This document shows, in pieces, positions 28,701-40,700 of a DNA stretch of 64,000 nt. Positions within the stretch are counted from its first letter, which is position 1, and every line of letters starts with the position of its first letter. The DNA is from Pseudomonas cremoricolorata (GTDB taxonomy: Bacteria; Pseudomonadota; Gammaproteobacteria; Pseudomonadales; Pseudomonadaceae): positions 2,170,001-2,234,000 of the forward strand of contig NZ_CP009455.1 in NCBI RefSeq assembly GCF_000759535.1. Reading direction: 5' to 3'. A program made the position numbers and the translations under genes. The notes below the pieces were generated by a model. It did not search any database. It saw only the letters and a list, made by a program, of their open reading frames with translations, and was not told the DNA's origin.

Positions 28701-31700
28701 CGGCACTGGCGGTTGCGTATCGGCCACGGTGATGGTGACCGGCTCAGCGCTGTTGCCGGCCGCATCGGTGGCCTCGACGCTGAGCTGCTGGCCGTTGCGT
28801 TGCACCGGTTCCAGGCTGATCTCGAAGCGGCCGCTGGCGCCGACCGTGGTGCTGCCGAGCACCTCGCCGTCAGCCCCGCGCACGGTGAGGGTAGAGCCGA
28901 CCTGGCCGATGCCGCTGAGCAGGCTGCCGCTGGCATCGACCACGATGGCCGAGGGCTGCAACGGGCCGAGCAGGTCGGGCGCGGTGACGCTGCTGGGCGC
29001 CGAGCTGTTGCCCGCCGCATCGGTGAGGCTGACATCCAGTTGCTGACCTTGAATCTGCGCCGGTTGCAGGGTCAGGCTGAAGCTGCCGTTGTCGGCCACG
29101 CTGGCGCTGCCCAGCAATTCGCCCTGGGCATTGCGCACCTCGACACGGGCACCGGCTTCGCCGCGACCGCTCAGGGTGCTGCCATCGGCGCTCAGTTGCA
29201 GGTCGCTGGCCGGTTGCGGTGCGGTGGTGTCCGGGGCCTGGGTGGGGGTGGGCAGCGAGCTGTTGCCCGCAGCGTCGACCACCACCACGCTCAGCGATTC
29301 GCCGTTGCGCAGCGGTGGCTCGAGTGGGAGATCGAAACTGCCATCAGGGTTTGTCTGGACGCTGCCAATCAGCCTGCCGTCGCTGTCGCGCACCTGCACC
29401 TCACTGCCGGCTGACGCATTGCCGCTGACACTGCTGCCATCGGCACTGACTTGAACATCGCTGGGGCTGGCTGGCAGTACGGTCGGCGGTACGCTGAACT
29501 CCAGGGTCGGCGACAGGTTGCCGGCAGCATCCTGCTGCACCACGGTCAGCTCCGCACCTGCGGTCACCGGCGGATCGAGCGTCACCCGGAAGCTGCCATC
29601 GGCGGCAACGTCGGCACTGCCCAGCAACACGCCTTCGGCATCGCGCACCTGCACCACAGCGCCCGGTTCACCGCGACCGGCCAGCACGCTGTCGGTGAGG
29701 TCGATCTGCACGTCGCTAACGGCTGCTGGAGGCGTGGTATCGGGCACTGCATAGTCGAGCGTGGTCGAGCGATTGCCGGCGGCGTCGATGACCTGCACGG
29801 CAAGCGTCTCGCCATTACGCAGCGGCGTCTCCAGGGTCAGGCTGAAACGCCCGTCGCCATCGGCCACGGTACTGCCCAGCAGCTCGCCATCGGCGTCGCG
29901 GACCTCGACCCGCGCGCCCGCTTCGGCGCTGCCGGTGAGGGTCTGTCCATCACTGAACAGCAGATCAGCGGCAGGCCCAGGCGCGACCAGGTCCGGCGCA
30001 GTCAGCGGCGCACTGCTGCTGTTGCCGGCGGCATCGGTGAGGGTCACGCGCAGCGGGCTGCCGTCGATCACCGGCGGTTGCACCTGCACGGTGAACTCAC
30101 CATTGGCCGGCACCGCCGCTTCGGCCAGCACTTGGCCCTGGGCATCCAGTACCCGCACCACGGTGCCCGGCTCGCCGCGTCCCGAGACGCGGCTGCCGTC
30201 ATTGCTGATCGCCAGGTCGGTCGGGGCCTGGGGTGGAGTGATGTCCACCGGCAGGCTGAGGTCCGGAGCACTGACGCTGCCGCTGATCGAGGTATTGCCC
30301 GCCGCATCGGTAGCGCTGACCTGCAAAGTCTGACCGTCGACCTGAACCGGGTCTAGGCTGACCACGAAGCTTCCGGTGCTGTTGGCGGTGCCGGAACCCA
30401 GCACAGTGCCTTGGGCATCGCGCACCTGCACTTGGCTACCTGGCTCGGCGCGGCCGATCAGCAGGCTGCCGTCGGCGCTGACGCTGAGCTCGACCGGCGC
30501 GTCAGGCGCGGTGAGGTCGGGCGCGGTAATGGGGGTTGGCAGCGAGCTGCTGCCATTGGCGTTCAGCGCCACCACATGTAACGGCTGACCGTCGGCAATC
30601 GGCGGATTGAGCGGCAGCGTGAAGGTGCCCTCGGCACCGACCACGACGCTCGCCAGCGTCTCGCCACTGGCATTGCGCACCTGCACGGTAACCCCTGAAG
30701 GCGCGCTGCCGCTGAGGCTGCTGCCGTCTTCTGCCAGCAGCAGATCGCCCGGGCTGGGCAAGGCCGGGATGGCCGACACCAGGTGGTTGACGAAGTCCGA
30801 CGTCAGGCCGGCCGCATCGGTCTGCACCAGCGTCAGGGTGGCGCCTGCCTGCACCGCTGGGTCCAGGGTCACAACAAAGTTGCCGTCGATGCCGACCACC
30901 CCAGTGCCCAGCAGTTGGCCATTGCCATCACGCACGCTGACCGTCGCCCCCGGCTCGCCACGCCCGCCGATCAGGCTGCCGTCGACACTGACCAGGATGT
31001 CGCTGACCGGGTCGGGCGAGCTGATGTCTGGGGCCTGGAACAGCAGCGGCGTCGAGCTGTTGCCAGCGGCGTCGAGCAGGCGGATGTCGAGGGTTTCACC
31101 GTTGAACTGCGGCACATCCAGAACCAGCTCGAAGCGGCCATCGGCGTCCACCTGGCCGCTGCCGATGAGGGTTCCGTTGGCGTCACGCACCAGCACCTGC
31201 GCACCGACCTCGCCCGTGCCGCTGAGCACGCTGCCGTCGACCAGTTGCAGGTCGCCTGGCTGCGCTGGCGGGGTCAGGTCGGGGCTGCTCAACGACACCG
31301 GGGTGGAGTCGTTGCCCGCAGCATCGGTGAGCATCACTTGCAGGCGACTGCCGTCAATCACTGGCGGATCGAGGGTGAGGCTGAATTCACCGTCGACAGT
31401 GACGACACCGCTGGCGATCACATTGCCTTGGGCATCACGCACGGTGACGGTAGTGCCCGCTTCGCCACGACCGCTCAGCTGGCTGCCACCGATGTTGATG
31501 GTAAGGCCGGTTGGCGCTTCTGGCGGCGTGTCGTCGGTTGGCGCCTCCAGGTCTGGTGCGGTGACGCTGGCGTTGGTCGAAACGTTGCCAGCGGCATCCT
31601 CGGCACTGACCTGTAGAACCTGACCTGCGGTTTGCGCCGGGTCGAGGGTGACGCTGAAGGTACCGTTGGCGGCGACCTGGGCGGTACCGATCACTGCGCC

Positions 31701-34700
31701 CTGGGCGTTCGTCACACGGATGCTGCTGCCCGCTTCGGCGCGACCGCTGAGGCTGCTGCCGTCGGCGCTGACCTGCAGTTGCGCCGGCGTGTCCGGCGCG
31801 GTGGTGTCCGGGGCGTTGAGGGTCGCGGGGATGGAGTTCTGTCCAGTGGTCGGGTCGACCGCTACCACTTCCAAGGTTTCGCCGTTGCGTTGGGCTGGGG
31901 TCAGCGTGATGGCAACGGCGCCATTGGCACCTGCCACGGCGCTGCCGAGCAGCGTGCCGTCGGCGCCGCGCACCTCGACGCGGGTGCCGGCGGTTGCGCT
32001 GCCGGTGAGCGAGCTGCCATCGGCACTGAGCAGCAGATCGCCGGGAGTGGCGGGTGCTGGGGTGCTCGGCACGCTGAACTCGGTGGCCGGCGAGGCGTTG
32101 CCCGCAGCGTCGGTCTGAACCAGGCTGATCACTTGGCCAGCGGCGAGCGGGCTGTCCAGCTCCAGCACGAAGCTGCCAGTGGCGCCGACCGCGCCGCTGC
32201 CGATCAGGTTGCCCCCGGCATCACGAACTTGCACGGTAGCGCCCGGCTCACCGTCGCCAGACACGCTCAAACCATCGGCGCTGACCACCACATCAGTGAT
32301 GGCTGCAGGCGCCGTGGTGTCTTGCGCCTGGAATTGCAGCGGGGTGGAGCTATTGCCGGCGGCGTCGACCAGGCGAATGTCGAGCAGCTCGCCGTTGCGT
32401 TGCGGCGCATCGAGGGTGACGCTGAACGTGCCGCCGGCGCCGACCTGGCCACTGCCGATGAGCGCACCTGTGGTATCACGCACCTGCACCGTGGCGCCGG
32501 ATTCGCCGTTGCCGGTGAGGGTCACGCCATCGAGCAGCGTCAACGCGGTGGGTTGCGCCGGCGCGATGAGGTCGGGGGAGGTGATCGACGTGGCCGCGGA
32601 GACATTGCCGGCTGCATCGCTCAGTTGCACCTCAAGCGTGCTGCCATCGGTGACGGCAGGGCTGAGGGTAACCGAGAAGCTGCCATCGGCGGCGACTGTT
32701 GCGCTGGCAATCAGGTTGCCTTGGGCATCGCGCACACTGACGGTGGTACCCGCCTCGCCGCGACCGCCGAGTTGGCTGCCACCGGCATTGATCACCAGGC
32801 CTGTGGGCGCCGCAGGTGGCGTGTCGTCGACCGGGGTTTCCAGGTTTGGCGCGGTGATGGCTGCGTTGTCGGAAAGGTTGCCGGCAGCGTCCTCGGCGCT
32901 GACTTGCAGGCGCTGGCCTGCGGTCTGCGGTGGGTCGAGGGTGATGGCGAAGCTGCCCGCCGCATTGATGACTGCTGTGCCCAATGGATTGCCCTGGGCA
33001 TCGACGACACGCACCGTGCTACCCGGCTCACCACGACCCGTGAGCACGCTGCCGTCTGCATTCACGGCAAGGTCGAAGGGCGCCACCGGCGCGGTGATGT
33101 CCGGCGCCTGGAACGTCAGCGGAATCGACTCGTTGCCGGCCGCATCGATCAAGCGGACGTCGATGAACTCGCCGTTGGCCTGTGCCGGGGTCAGCTCGAC
33201 ACTGAACTGGCCATTGGCAGCGACCACGCCGCTGCCGATGACTGCGCCCGCCGCATCGCGCACCTGCACGCTCGCACCCGGCTCGCCGCTGCCGGTCAGG
33301 GTCACACCTGCGGCCAAGGTCAGGTCAGTCGGCTGCGCGGGGGCGATCAGGTCTGGCGAGCGCACCGACGCCGCTTCGGAGACATTGCCCGCCGCGTCCG
33401 TCAGCGCGACTTGCAAGGCGCTGCCGTCGATCACGGCTGGGTCGAGTGAAATCGAGAACGTGCCGTCCGCAGCGACCGTGCTGGTGGCGATCAGGTTGCC
33501 TTGAGCATCACGCACGCTGACGCTGGTGCCCGCCTCGCCGCGACCGCTGAGTTGGCTGCCGCCGGCATTGATCACCAGGCCCGTGGGCGCTGCAGGTGGC
33601 GTGTCGTCGACCGGGGTTTCCAGGTTCGGCGCGGTGATGGCTGCGTTGTCGGAAAGGTTGCCGGCATCGTCCACGGCGCTGACTTGCAGGCGCTGGCCTG
33701 CGGTCTGTGGTGGGTCGAGGGTGATGGCGAAGCTGCCTGCCGCATTGATCACCACCGTGCCCAATGGGTTGCCCTGGGCATCGACTACCCGAACGGTACT
33801 GCCCGGCTCGCCACGCCCGCTGAGCACGCTGCCGTCAGCGCTGATTACCAATTCAGATGGGGTGACAGGCGGGGTGATATCTGGAGCGGTGATGCTAGTC
33901 GGAATCGAGCTCTGATCGGTGACTACGTCAACCGCGAATACTTGCAGCGCTTCGCCGTTGGCTTGTGCTGGCACCAAGGTGAGGGTGAAGGAACCGTCCT
34001 GAGCGGCGATTGCGCTGCCCAGCAGGGTGCCGTCTGCGGCGTGGACCTCGACCCGGTTTCCGGGCGTCGCGAGGCCGCTCAGTTCCGAACCATCGGCATT
34101 CAGTGCAAGCTGGGTTGGCGTGGCAGGGGCGGGGGTTGCCGGAACGGTGAAGTCAATGGCCGGCGAGGTATTGCCGGCTGCATCGGTCTGCACCAGGTTG
34201 ATGACTTCGCCAGCTTCTACTGCACCGTCCAGAGCAATGACGAAGGCGCCGTTGGCACCGACGACACCGGCACCGATGATGGCGCCAGCCGCATCACGTA
34301 CCTCCACACTGGCGCCAATCTCGCCATGGCCTGCAACCGTGCGCCCATCGGCGCTGACCACCACCTCGGTCACCGCCTCCGGCGCGGTGATATCGGGCGT
34401 CTGGAAGACCAGGGGAATCGACTCATTGCCGGCGGCATCGATCAGGTGAATGTCGATGAACTCACCATTGGCCTGGGCCGGCGCGAGTTCGACGGTGAAG
34501 CGGCCATTGGCCCCGACAGTCCCGCTGCCAATCACCGTGCCGGCAGCGTCGCGCACCTCTACCGTTGCGCCTGGTTCGCCGCTGCCGGTTAGAGTTATGC
34601 CTTCGGCCAGGGCCAGGTCAGTCGGTTGAGTAGGGGCGAGCAGGTCCGGTGAGACGACCGAGACGGCGGCGGAAGCATTGCCCGCGGCATCGGTAAGGTC

Positions 34701-37700
34701 GACTTGCAGCGTACTGCCGTCGATCACGGCTGGATCGAGGACGACCGAAAAGGTGCCATCCGCCGCAACCACACCCGTGGCGAGCACAGCGCCCTGGGCA
34801 TCGCGAATGCTGACAGTGGTTCCCACCTCGCCGCGTCCGCTCAGTTGGCTGCCGCCAGCGCTGATGAGCAGATCGGTCGGGGCTTGCGGCGGGGTATCGT
34901 CAACAGGCGTCTCAAGATTGGGGGCCGTGACCGAACCGCTTGGTGACACATTGCCAGCTGCATCTTGCGCGCTGGTTTCGAGCGTCTGACCTGCGGTCTG
35001 CGGTGGGTCGAGGGTGATGGCGAAGCTGCCCGCCGCATTAATGATCGCCGTGCCCAGGGTATTGCCCTGCGCATCGACCACCCGCACGGTACTGCCCGGC
35101 TCGCCACGCCCGCTGAGCACGCTGCCGTCTGCACTGACCGCCAATTCAGACGGTGCCACCGGCGGAGTGATATCCGGAGCGACGAGGCTGGCGGGGATCG
35201 AGGCCTGATTGGTGACCACATCAACCGCGAACACTTCCAGCACCTCGCCATTGGCTTGTGCTGGCACCAAGGTGAGGGTGAAGGAACCGTCTTGAGCGGC
35301 GATTGCGCTGCCCAGCAAGGTACCGTCTGCGGCGTGGGCCTCGACCCGGTTTCCGGGCGTTGCAACGCCGGTCAGCTCGGAGCCGTCGGCGCTCAGTGCC
35401 AGCTCGGTTGGGGTGGCAGGGGCAGGGGTCGCAGGAACGGTGAAGTCGATGGCCGGCGAGGCATTGCCGGCTGCATCGGTCTGCACCAGGTTGATGACTT
35501 CGCCAGCTTCTACTGCACCGTCAAGGGCAATGACGAACGCGCCGTTGGCTCCGACTACGCCGGTGCCGATGATGGCGCCAGCCGCATCACGTACCTCCAC
35601 ACTGGCGCCAATCTCGCCATGGCCTGCAACCGTGCGCCCGTCGGCGCTGACTACTACCTCGGCCACCGCCTCCGGCGCGGTGATATCGGGCGTCTGGAAG
35701 GCCAGCGGAATCGACTCGTTGCCGGCCGCATCGATCAGGTGAACGTCGATGAACTCGCCATTAGCCTGGGCCGGCGCGAGTTCGACGGTGAAGCGGCCAT
35801 TGGCCCCGACAGTCCCGCTGCCAATCACCGCGCCGGCAGCATCGCGCACCTCTATCGTCGCACCTGGCTCACCGCTGCCGGTCAAGGTTATGCCTTCGGC
35901 CAGGGCCAGATCGGTCGGTTGTGCAGGGGCGAGCAGGTCTGGCGAGACTACCGAAACGGCGGGGGAGACATTACCCGCTGCGTCGGTCAGATCGACTTGG
36001 ACGCTGCTGCCATCGATGACAGCGGGATCGAGCACGACCGAGAAGCGGCCATCAGCTCCAACCGTGCCGCTGGCGAGGACAGTACCCTGCCCATCGCGCA
36101 CGGTCACGGTCGTGCCCGCTTCACCACGGCCCGACAACTCGCGCCCGGCCGCATTGATCAAGAGGCCGGTGGGTGCATCCGGCGGGGTATCGTCGATCGG
36201 CGTTTGGAGGTTCGGTGCGATGACCGAGGTGGTCGGCGACACGTTACCAGCAGCATCCTGTGCAGTGGCTTGAAGATTCTGCCCTTCGGTCTGGGCAGGC
36301 ACCAGCGTCACTGCGAAGCTGCCTGCGGCGCCCACCACAGCGTTGCCCAGTTCATTGCCCTGTGCATCGACGATTCGAACCGTACTCCCCGGCTCACCGC
36401 GACCGCTGAGCACGCTGCCATCGGCGCTGACCTGCAATTCGAACGGCGCGACAGGCGCGGTGGTATCAGGCGTCTGGAAGGCCAGCGGCAGCGATTCATT
36501 GCCGGCTGCATCGATCAGGCGGATATCGATGAACTCGCCATTGGCCTGGACTGGGTTCAGCTCGATGCTGAATCGCCCGTCCGCCCCGACGACACCGCTG
36601 CCGATGATTTCGCCAGTGGCACTATGCACCTGTATGGTCGCGCCCGGTTCGCCGCTACCGGTCAGCGTGACGCCTTCTGTCAACGCCAGATCAGTCGGCT
36701 GCGCTGGTGCAGTCAAATCCGGCGAGGCCACCGAAGCAGGCTGCGAGGTGTTACCTGCGGCATCGGTCAGCTCGACCTGCAAGCTGCTGCCGTCGATGAC
36801 CGCTGGAGCGAGCGTGATGGCGAACGTTCCATCAGCCGCAACGATCCCCGTGGCGATTACATTGCCTTGGGCATCACGCACGGTCACGGTGGTGCCGGCT
36901 TCGCCCCGGCCAGAGAGCTCGCGACCACTGGCGTTGATCACCAGGTCGGTTGGCGCTTGCGGCGCGGTGTTATCGATAGGGGTTTCGAGGTTGGGTGCAG
37001 TGATCGAACTGGCGGGCGATAGGTTGCCAGCAGTGTCCTGTGCTGCGGCCTCCAGGGTCTGCCCTTCGGTCTGTGCCGGAACCAACGTAACGGCGAAACT
37101 GCCCGCCGCATTCACCACGGCAGTGCCTAACTGATTGCCTTGAGCATCAGTGACACGAATGGTGCTGCCCGGCTCACCGCGTCCGGTAAGTACGGTGCCG
37201 TCGGCGCTTACGGCCAACTCACCTGGCGCAGCAGGTGGGGTGATATCTGGAGCAGTGATGGTAGCGGGGATCGAGGCTTGATCGGTGACTACGTCAACCG
37301 CGAATACTTCCAGCGCTTCGCCGTTAGCTTGTGCTGGCACGAGGGTAATGGTGAACGAGCCGTCTTCACCCGCAATAGCGCTGCCCAGTAACGTGCCGTC
37401 AGCGCCACGTACCTCGACACGATTGCCGGGCGTGGCGAGGCCGCTCAGTTCTGAGCCATCGGCGTTCAATGCCAGTTCGGTCGGGGTAGAAGGAGCAGGG
37501 GTCGACGGAACAGTGAAGTCAGTGGGCGGAGAGGTATTTCCAGCCGCATCGGTTTGCACCAGATTAATCACATCGCCAGCCGCAATGGCACCGTTCAATG
37601 CGATAACGAATCCACCATTTGCACCGACAACACCGGTGCCAATCACCGTTCCCTGAGCATCACGAACCTCAACACTGGCGCCAATCTCACCACGTCCTGA

Positions 37701-40700
37701 AACCGTCAGCCCATTAGCACTGACCACCACATCGGTAACCGCCTCGGGTGCAGTGATATCCAGTGCCTGGAATGTCAGCGGAATCGACACGTTACCGGCT
37801 GCATCGACCAGGCGGATATCGATGAACTCGCCATTCGCTTGTGCAGGGTTCAGCTCGATGCTGAATCGCCCATCCGCGCCCACCACTCCAGTGCCAATCA
37901 CTGCACCGGCAGCATCCCGCACCTGGACGGTCGCGCCCGGTTCGCCAAGGCCAGTTAATGTCACGCCTTCCGCCAAGGCCACCTCAGTTGGTTGCGCAGG
38001 GGCGATCAAGTCCGGGGAGGCTACCGAAGCGGGTTCGGAAACATTGCCTGCGGCATCAGTCAGATCGACCTGCAAACTGCTGCCGTCGATGACCGCTGGA
38101 TCCAGCACAACCGAGAACGTGCCATCAGCGGCAACAACGCCGCTGGCAATCACGTTGCCTTGCGCATCGCGAATCGTAACGGTGGTGCCAGCTTCACCAC
38201 GTCCTGACAATTGACGACCACCTGAGCTAACGACCAGATCGGTCGGAGCATCTGGCGGGGTGGTGTCGATTGGTGCTTCAAGATTCGGTGCGGTGACCGA
38301 ACTCGCTGGCGATACGTTGCCAGCGGCATCCTGTGCCGTGGCGTCTAGGCTCTGACCTTCGGTCTGTGCCGGGACCAGCGTCACGGCGAAGCTCCCTGCA
38401 GCGTTCACCACAGCGCTGCCAAGCTCGTTGCCCTGCGCATCGACCACCCGAACGGTGCTGCCTGGCTCTCCACGACCAGTAAGCACGCTGCCGTCTGCGC
38501 TAACGGCCAATTCGGATGGCGCCAGCGGAGGTGTGGTATCTGGCGCTGTGATGCTGGCCGGGATCGAGGCCTGATCGGTGACTACGTCGACCGCGAATAC
38601 TTCCAGCGCTTCGCCGTTGGCTTGTGCTGGCACGAGGGTAATGGTGAATGATCCGTCTTCACCCACAATAGCGCTGCCCAGCAACGTGCCATCTGCGCCA
38701 TGCACCTCGACACGGTTTCCGGGCGTGGCGAGGCCGCTCAGTTCTGAGCCATCGGCGTTCAATGCCAGTTCGGTCGGGGTAGAAGGAGCAGGGGTCGACG
38801 GAACAGTGAAGTCAGTGGGCGGAGAGGTATTTCCAGCCGCATCGGTTTGCACCAGATTGATCACATCCCCAGCCGCAACGGCACTGTCCAGGGCAATAAC
38901 GAACGCTCCATTTGCACCGACAACACCGGTGCCGATGACGGTGCCCTGAGCATCACGAACCTCGACACTGGCCCCAATCTCACCGCGCCCGGAAACCGTC
39001 AGCCCATCGGCACTGACCACTACATCGGTAACCGCCTCCGGCGCCGTGATATCCGGTGCCTGGAAGGCCAGCGGCAGTGATTCGTTGCCGGCTGCATCGC
39101 CCAGGCGGATATCGATGAACTCGCCATTAGCTTGTGCGGGGTCGAGCTCTACGGTGAACCGACCGTCAGCTCCGACGACTCCGCTGCCAATCACCGCCCC
39201 AGAAGCATCACGCACCTGCACGGTCGCGCCCGGCTCACCAAGGCCAGTCAATGTCACGCCTTCGGCCAAGGCCAATTCAGTCGGCTGCGCCGGTGCAATC
39301 AGGTCCGGCGAGGCAACGGAAGCGGATTCGGAAACATTGCCTGCGGCATCAGTCAGATCGACCTGCAAGCTGCTGCCGTCGATGACTGCGGGATCAAGCA
39401 CAACCGAGAACGTGCCATCAGCCGCAACGACCCCTGTGGCAATCACATTGCCTTGGGTATCACGCACGGTCACGGTGGTGCCCGCCTCGCCACGGCCGTT
39501 CAGTTGGTTGCCGCCTGTGCTAACGATCAAATCGATCGGGGCATCCGGCGGAGTGTTGTCGATTGGTGCTTCAAGATTCGGTGCAGTGACCGAACTCGCT
39601 GGCGATACGTTGCCGGCAGCATCTTGAGCCGTCGCCTCTAGGCTTTGCCCTTCTGTCTGGGCCGGCACCAGCGTCACGGCGAAACTACCCGTCGCGTTCA
39701 CCACAGCGCTGCCCAGCTCGTTGCCCTGCGCATCGACGACCCGAACGGTACTACCCGGTTCACCGCGTCCGGTAAGCACGGAACCGTCTGCGCTTACGGC
39801 CAACTCGGATGGCGCCACAGGTGGTGTGATATCTGGCGCGGTGATGCTGGCCGGAATGGAGCTTTGTTCGGTTTCGGTATTGATCGCCACCACTTCCAGC
39901 GCTTCGCCGTTGGCCTGTGGCGGCACCAAGGTGATGTTGAAAGAACCATCCTCTGCAGCGATTCCACTGCCCAGCAACGCTCCGTCTGCGCCATGCACCT
40001 CGACACGGTTTCCGGGCGTGGCGAGGCCGCTCAGTTCGGAGCCATCGGCATTCAGCGCAAGCTCGGACGGGGTGGCAGGGGCAGGGGTGGAAGGCACGGT
40101 GAAATCGGTGGCTGGCGAGGCATTACCTGCCGCATCGGTCTGCACCAGATTGATCACGTCGCCAGCAGCGACAGCATCCTCCAGAGCGATGACAAAGGCA
40201 CCATTCGCCCCGACCACACCGGTGCCGATCAGAACACCCTGCGCATCTCGAATCTCAACGAGCGCCCCAATCTCACCGCGCCCCGAAACCGTCAGCCCAT
40301 CAGCACTGACCACCACATCGGTAACCGCCTCGGGTGCGGTGATATCCGGTGCCTGGAATGCCAGCGGAATAGACACGTTACCGGCTGCATCGACCAGGCG
40401 GATATCGATGAACTCGCCATTAGCTTGTGCGGGGTCGAGCTCTACGGTGAACCGACCGTCAGCTCCGACGACTCCGCTGCCAATCACCGCCCCAGAAGCA
40501 TCACGCACCTGCACGGTCGCGCCTGGTTCTCCAAGGCCAGTCAGCGTCACGCCTTCGGCCAAGGCCAGATCAGTCGGCTGTGCCGGTGCAATCAAATCGG
40601 GGGATTGAACCGAAGCCGGCTCGGACACATTACCTGCGGCGTCGGTTAGATCGACCTGCAAGCTGCTGCCGTCGATAACTGCGGGATCGAGAGCAACCGA

